Source of the DNA: Thiofilum sp.
GTDB taxonomy: Bacteria; Pseudomonadota; Gammaproteobacteria; Thiotrichales; Thiotrichaceae
Direction of reading: 5' to 3'
Length of the DNA: 64,000 bases
Assembly (NCBI RefSeq): GCF_016711335.1
Contig: NZ_JADJTF010000001.1
Coordinates: 558,001 to 622,000, forward strand
The notes beneath the pieces are model-generated. The model worked only from the letters and a program-made list of their open reading frames with translations. It was not told where the DNA came from and did no database searches. The position numbers and the translations under genes are program-made. This document shows positions 60,076 through 64,000 of the stretch, one piece after another; position 1 is the first letter of the stretch, and each line of letters begins with the position of its first letter.

Positions 60076-60229
60076 TATTAACTCTCAATGGTTGAGATAA
60101 CTAATGCTGACTCAGTACATTCAAACCTGATCAGGCAATACATCAATAGACTATGCCTCCTATTATAACGTGCTTGAAGTGAGGGGTAATAGAAAGTTTT
60201 ATTAGGCAGGACAAAGACAAGGAAGATGG

Positions 60230-60262
60230 ATAAAATCCAGTGCCTCCCTAGGGAAGCACCGG
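60230..60262 (-). terminator. Peroxiredoxin terminator
   Basis: CCAGTGCCTCCC (60237-60248) pairs with GGGAAGCACCGG (60251-60262) with two mismatches around TA. On the minus strand the tail is ATTTTAT. It lies 40 bp after the peroxiredoxin stop. The sequence 60076-60302 has no gene. Confidence 0.65.
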
Positions 60263-60302
60263 ACGTTAGCGCTGAGGATCAATAGCGCTCTAACTTAGAC
60301 CA

Positions 60303-60944
60303 TTACAGGCTCTTTTTGCAGAAATACCAATCAGTACATTCATAACCTGCACTCATACGTTGCTCGGCAGCATCTACGTCTTGAGGCGGTGGCACAATCA
60401 CTTGGTCGCCCGGTTTCCAACCCTCTGGGGTGGCTACTTTGTGAGTATCCGAGGTTTGTAATGCTGAAACCAAACGCACAAACTCATCAATCGAACGACC
60501 ATTAGTCATCGGGTAATACACCATCGCCCGCATAATACCATTAGGATCAATAATAAACGTGGCACGTACTGCTGACGTATCCGCCGCCCCCGGATGAATC
60601 ATGCCGTAAGATTTGGCAACACTCATGCTTAGATCTTCGATAATCGGGAAAGGAATTTCTACGCCAAACTTTTCCTTAATATTGCGTACCCAAGCCACAT
60701 GGCTGTAATAGCTATCAATCGATAAACCCAATAATTCACAGTTTAAGGCTTGGAAATCGGCATGACGCTTAGCAAACGCCATAAACTCAGTGGTACAAAC
60801 CGGAGTAAAATCAGCCGGATGCGAAAACAATACTAACCATTTGCCTTGGTAGTCAGATAATTTTTTCACACCGTGTGTAGTACGTGCTTCAAACGCCGGA
60901 GCAGGTTCATTAATACGTGGCATAGCATTCATTGTCGTTTCCAT
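60303..60944 (-). CDS. Peroxiredoxin (Prx6/archaeal type)
   Basis: A 213-residue thiol peroxidase. The peroxidatic site is FSHPADFTPVCTTEFMAFAK, followed by LGLSIDSYYSHVAWV, FPIIEDLSMSVAKSYGMIHP, SAVRATFIIDPNG and the C-terminal extension YECTDWYFCKK. The long C-terminal arm and its cysteine pair are typical of the archaeal-type Prx6 relatives. It removes hydrogen and organic peroxides in the cytosol. METTMNAM gives two possible starts; the first is used. Confidence 0.95.
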   Translation of the reverse strand: METTMNAMPRINEPAPAFEARTTHGVKKLSDYQGKWLVLFSHPADFTPVCTTEFMAFAKRHADFQALNCELLGLSIDSYYSHVAWVRNIKEKFGVEIPFPIIEDLSMSVAKSYGMIHPGAADTSAVRATFIIDPNGIMRAMVYYPMTNGRSIDEFVRLVSALQTSDTHKVATPEGWKPGDQVIVPPPQDVDAAEQRMSAGYECTDWYFCKKSL

Positions 60945-61291
60945 GTGTCTATCTCTTTAATTTATAACAAACTATTCTCAATTACTGGCTGCGTGCCCTT
61001 GAGATGTATGTAAGCATATAACCAAGTACTAATTAATTAAAATAGAATGTTTTTCTCATATCGATCTTAAAAATAGATTTTTTAGCTAGTAAAAACCGCG
61101 CTGGGGTTTTGATCAATGTCAAAACTATCCCGCTGCAAGGATAAAAAGCTGCTTAGTCTCACTATCGAACACAATTTTAGCTGCTTTCTTGAACAGTCGA
61201 CCCAGTTCTCTTAGTATGAGATTAACCCTCCAGTCTTGATACTAGGGGACTTTTAATACCAATAATCAAAAACAACATCACAGGACTTGCT
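60945..61291. other. Divergent intergenic region prx/AMP nucleosidase
   Basis: A 347-bp region between divergent genes. It presumably holds both promoters. I see no certain operator, RNA or repeat. OxyR-type control of the peroxiredoxin is possible but no site is clear. Confidence 0.4.
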
Positions 61292-62065
61292 ATGCGTACC
61301 AAAGAAGAGATCGTAGCTAACTGGCTACCCCGCTATACCTCACTCACACCCGAAACCATTGGGCAATACGTCTTACTCACCAACTTTAACCAATATGTAG
61401 AGATGTTTGCTGCATGGCATAACGTGCCGATCAAAGGCCTAAACCGCACGATGCCTAATGCTACTGCTAACAATATCACCATTATTAATTTTGGTATGGG
61501 TAGCCCCAATGCCGCCACCATCTTAGATTTATTGAGCCATGTACATCCCAAAGCAGTACTGTTTTTAGGCAAGTGTGGGGGGTTAAAAAGGAAAAATCAG
61601 CTAGGCGATTTGATCCTGCCCATCGCGGCGATTCGCGGTGAAGGGACATCACTCGACTACTTCCCTCCCGAAGTCCCTGCTCTACCCGCGTTTAGTTTGC
61701 AGAAAGCAGTTTCCACCACCATCTCACGCAAACACCAAAAAGAGTACTGGACGGGAACGGTCTACACCACCAACCGCCGCGTTTGGGAACATGACGAAAC
61801 CTTTAAAGAACGTCTAAAACGCATGCGCTGTATGGCGATTGATATGGAAACCGCCACCATTTTTAGTGCCGGATTTTTTAATGAAATTCCGGTCGGTGCT
61901 TTATTATTAGTCTCTGATCGCCCTATGGAACCGGAAGGAGTTAAAACCGAGGCTAGTGATCAAACGGTTTCAGAAAATTTTGTCGAAATGCATTTACGCA
62001 TTGGCATTGACTCGCTAAATGAGTTAATCAATAACGGTCTATCCGTAAAACATCTGCGCTTTTAA
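61292..62065 (+). CDS. amn: AMP nucleosidase, short form
   Basis: A 257-residue purine-nucleoside-phosphorylase-fold enzyme that splits AMP into adenine and ribose-5-phosphate. Motifs: INFGMGSPNAATILDLL, VLFLGKCGGLKRKNQLGDLI, EGTSLDYFPPEVPALPAF, TGTVYTTNRRVWEHDE, MAIDMETATIFSAGF and LLLVSDRPMEPEGVKT. It corresponds to the catalytic C-terminal half of the long E. coli Amn; such short forms exist in several phyla. The start follows CAGGA about 7 nt upstream. Confidence 0.92.
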   Translation: MRTKEEIVANWLPRYTSLTPETIGQYVLLTNFNQYVEMFAAWHNVPIKGLNRTMPNATANNITIINFGMGSPNAATILDLLSHVHPKAVLFLGKCGGLKRKNQLGDLILPIAAIRGEGTSLDYFPPEVPALPAFSLQKAVSTTISRKHQKEYWTGTVYTTNRRVWEHDETFKERLKRMRCMAIDMETATIFSAGFFNEIPVGALLLVSDRPMEPEGVKTEASDQTVSENFVEMHLRIGIDSLNELINNGLSVKHLRF

Positions 62066-62379
62066 TAATGAATAGAGTCTGTCAAATAAACTGTGTAACC
62101 AATTTTCATTAGGGCGGGGAAAGGAACGCACACTCTGCCGAACATCAGTGAAAGTTCTATAAAAAATGAATCTGCATGTTAATTCCCGGTGGGGGTGCAT
62201 TTTTTAATTAATGTGAGATGAGCCGCTGATCTGAGGCTGTATAGGAAGCTATTAGTGGTGTTGATTTTTTGTAGTGATTTGAAGATCAATGTCTTTTCTT
62301 GTATATGTAACGACTTCATATTGCCGTTTAGCAAGGGTTCAAACGATCTCAGTCGTCTGGGCTTGCCGCAGCGACGCAG
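62066..62379. other. Gene-free region with possible IS256-type end remnant
   Basis: A 314-bp region without a gene. GAGTCTGTCAAATAAACTG and the following GTGTAACC (about 62074-62101) resemble the terminal repeat of IS256-family elements, from memory. No transposase remains. GGTGGGGGTGCATTTTTT near 62189 could be a weak terminator of unknown origin. Confidence 0.3.
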
Positions 62380-62395
62380 TTGGTAAGGTTCACAA

Positions 62396-62467
62396 ATGAT
62401 TTCTATCGTCAACCTGAAGTCGAGACCTTTGCGGGTTTCCATAATGAAGTTAGGAGAGTTCAAATGA
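62396..62467 (+). CDS. Truncated repeat ORF (23 residues) coupled to the next gene
   Basis: A 23-codon frame starting MISIVNLKSRPLRVS, the same reading as the unit start MISTINPKLGPLRVS of the following gene. It stops in a TGA that overlaps that gene's ATG (ATGA at 62464-62467). It is a decayed extra copy of the 297-bp unit; whether it is translated is unknown. Confidence 0.45.
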   Translation: MISIVNLKSRPLRVSIMKLGEFK

Positions 62468-63060
62468 TTTCTACCATCAATCCGAAGTTAGGACCTTTAC
62501 GAGTCTCCGTGAAGTTTCCGCATGACACTCCCGCACTGGTGGGTACGATGCGGTGGAATCGCGGTGAGTACAACATCATCTGGGACGAGGGCCAGCATTA
62601 TAATATCGTAAAAAAACCCCGTGAGTGGGTTAATAACGCTTATGTGACTATTGGAGATGAGCCAGCTGCACAGCTCGGAGGCACGGCATTCGTCGATCTC
62701 GCCAAACGGACTGTGGAACTCCGTGAATCGAGCCTAACGTTGGGTGGGAAAGGTTCACAAATGGTTTCTACCATCAATCCGAAGTTAGGACCTTTACGAG
62801 TCTCCGTGAAGTTTCCGCATGACACTCCCGCACTGGTGGGTACGATGCGGTGGAATCGCGGTGAGTACAACATCATCTGGGACGAGGGCCAGCATTATAA
62901 TATCGTAAAAACCCCCCGTGAGTGGGTTGACGACGCTTATATAACCATTGGAGACGAACCCGCTGCACAGCTCGGAGGCACGGCATTCATCGATCTCGCC
63001 AAACGAACTGTGGAATTCAGTGAATCGAGCCTAACGTTAGGTGGGGAAGACGAGCTAGAC
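62464..63060 (+). repeat. 297-bp direct repeat, two near-identical units
   Basis: The unit from 62464 recurs at 62761 with only scattered differences (for example ATGATT versus ATGGTT). Near identity in synonymous sites indicates very recent duplication or gene conversion. A third, diverged unit follows, and a truncated one precedes at 62385-62451. Confidence 0.9.
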
Positions 63061-63669
63061 AGAGTGCAAAGCTTCGAGGAGAAGCGTGTCACTGTTAAAT
63101 TTCCGCATGATACCCCCGCACTGATGGGTACCATGTCCCGTAAGGATGATGAGTATTGCATCATCTGGGACGAGGGGCAGCATTACAATAGCGTAAAAAA
63201 ACCTCGTGAGTGGGTTGACGACGCTTATGTGACTATTGAAGACGAACCCGCCGCACGGCTTGGAGGCACGGCATTCGTCGATCTCGCCAGACGGACTGTG
63301 GAATTCAGTGAATCGCGCTTAACGTTGGGTGGCAGGGAGGAGGACAGGGAGGAAGACAGGCAGCAGAGACAAGAGGCCGAACAGCAACGGCAGTTTCAGC
63401 CGAACCTTAGCGCGGAGGAGGCGTCCTTCGGCAAGACAGAGGTAGTCCTTCGCAGGGCAGAGGCAGCCCTTGACGGTATCAACTGGAGCGATCCGGCACA
63501 CATCGAATCGTGCATCAATCGTGCCCTCCGCTGCATAGAGGAGGTAGCAGCTCAAGACATCGATGTGCTTAGCCGCGCACTGACCACCTGCTCGGTTCTT
63601 TGGAACAGTCGACCTCTCGAACGCGCACGCTTTCAGAAGCTTGTGGACGAGAAGTTTGCGAAGCGTTGA
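62464..63669 (+). CDS. Unknown protein of three tandem 96-99-residue modules
   Basis: A 401-residue protein. Each module reads VKFPHDTPALVGTMRWNRGE, then IIWDEGQHYN, KPREWV, DEPAAQLGGTAFVDLAKRTV and ESSLTLGG. Modules 1 and 2 are nearly identical in DNA as well (297-bp period), and module 3 is diverged (288 bp later). A charged Glu/Arg/Gln-rich helix follows and then a C-terminal helical domain with NRALRCIEEVAAQD. No known family; each module is probably a small beta-rich domain. ATG 62464 has AGGAG 7 nt upstream. No signal peptide. Confidence 0.65.
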   Translation: MISTINPKLGPLRVSVKFPHDTPALVGTMRWNRGEYNIIWDEGQHYNIVKKPREWVNNAYVTIGDEPAAQLGGTAFVDLAKRTVELRESSLTLGGKGSQMVSTINPKLGPLRVSVKFPHDTPALVGTMRWNRGEYNIIWDEGQHYNIVKTPREWVDDAYITIGDEPAAQLGGTAFIDLAKRTVEFSESSLTLGGEDELDRVQSFEEKRVTVKFPHDTPALMGTMSRKDDEYCIIWDEGQHYNSVKKPREWVDDAYVTIEDEPAARLGGTAFVDLARRTVEFSESRLTLGGREEDREEDRQQRQEAEQQRQFQPNLSAEEASFGKTEVVLRRAEAALDGINWSDPAHIESCINRALRCIEEVAAQDIDVLSRALTTCSVLWNSRPLERARFQKLVDEKFAKR

Positions 63670-64000
63670 AGACGTGCTTGAGGCTCCTGAAGAAGCGCTC
63701 CCTTTAGGAATTTGCCGCCGTTGTAGCGCCTGTTGTAACACGGCTAAGGTGCTGACCCAACCTTAGCCCGCCTTGGGGAGGTTGGATTGTGGTGCTTTCA
63801 GTATTGCCTTGTGAATCTGCGCTGCGCGTGTTGCGAAGCGCTTGCCTCCCAAGTCAAGATCGTTGAGTTTGGTAGCTGTCCAGTTCATAGGCATAAATTG
63901 CTTATCTTATAGAAACTTACTGATTTGTGTATAAGAAAATGGGTATAGCCCCATCATTTTATAAATTATAAATCATTATGTCATCTTGCGCTTAATAAAG
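63670..64000. other. Gene-free window end
   Basis: A 331-bp region without a convincing gene. GCTAAGGT (63743-63750) and ACCTTAGC (63760-63767) form a hairpin that may end the repeat gene, though no T run follows. Nothing else recognised. Confidence 0.4.

Noticed and set aside
62380..62463. Extended start (TTG 62380) of the three-module gene
   Set aside because: The ATG at 62464 has a good AGGAG. The upstream part is a decayed unit copy read in a different frame from its true coding frame.
1..64000. tRNA or rRNA genes
   Set aside because: I looked for CCA-ended cloverleaf-like segments and conserved rRNA blocks in the intergenic regions and found none; a covariance scan would be needed to be certain.

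Overview
The window looks like a chromosome segment of a gammaproteobacterium of moderate GC, plausibly a sulfur-oxidising Thiotrichales/Thiothrix-type autotroph. That placement is an inference. It rests on housekeeping genes of gammaproteobacterial type (mreBCD, prmB, hslO, a two-ATP-cone nrdA), a tkt-gap-pgk-pyk-fba cluster of the kind often linked to the Calvin cycle, SAH riboswitches, and many STAND/SIR2/CHAT/SEFIR/TPR signalling genes, which are common in filamentous bacteria. No rRNA or tRNA gene was seen.

Layout. 0-7.3 kb: a thioredoxin-like protein, GTP cyclohydrolase FolE2, an orphan BrnA-like fragment, an IS4-type element sitting inside a GC-rich palindromic repeat, and a two-gene conflict-type operon (SIR2-like protein, then STAND NTPase fused to an FGE domain). 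7.4-18.5 kb: mreBCD, hslO, an oxidoreductase and an esterase, a lipoprotein, a WYL regulator divergent from a secreted polysaccharide-lyase-like gene, a rubredoxin absent from longer-ORF lists, and DUF1007 paralogues beside a membrane protein. 18.5-26.5 kb: nrdA and nrdB, separated by a restriction-modification block (PD-(D/E)XK nuclease, circularly permuted C5 methyltransferase, HNH nuclease). 26.5-32.7 kb: accessory DNA with a decayed IS4-type element, an RTX-like repeat protein and a FitAB/VapBC toxin-antitoxin pair. 32.8-45.8 kb: prmB, a transglutaminase-elicitor-like protein, a CHAT-like protein, tadA, moeB, a P-loop kinase, two Uma2 nucleases, a SEFIR-TPR operon with a 144-bp tandem array, and low-complexity genes. 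45.9-53.1 kb: the carbon-metabolism cluster. 53.5-58.4 kb: argC, then the SAM cycle genes metK, ahcY and metF, with an SAH riboswitch before metK and another before ahcY. 58.5-64 kb: an MvaI/BcnI-like R-M system, a peroxiredoxin, AMP nucleosidase, and a gene built of nearly identical 297-bp repeats.

How the genes work together. MreB, MreC and MreD form the rod-shape complex. NrdA and NrdB form class Ia ribonucleotide reductase even though their genes have been separated. Tkt, Gap, Pgk, Pyk and Fba cover the reversible triose/hexose section of glycolysis and the Calvin cycle. MetK, AhcY and MetF cover SAM synthesis, SAH removal and methyl-folate supply, with SAH as the likely sensed metabolite. 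Two R-M systems, a toxin-antitoxin pair and three NLR-like modules (SIR2/STAND-FGE, CHAT, SEFIR-TPR) suggest heavy investment in conflict or defence functions. In two of these modules the classical catalytic residues appear to be missing.

The most unusual items are the degenerate SIR2 plus STAND-FGE operon, the SEFIR/TPR pair that share a short cysteine-bracketed motif, the permuted methyltransferase inside a split nrdAB locus, the SAH riboswitch in front of metK, a structured dispersed repeat with compensatory base changes, and a probable AUU start codon in mreC.
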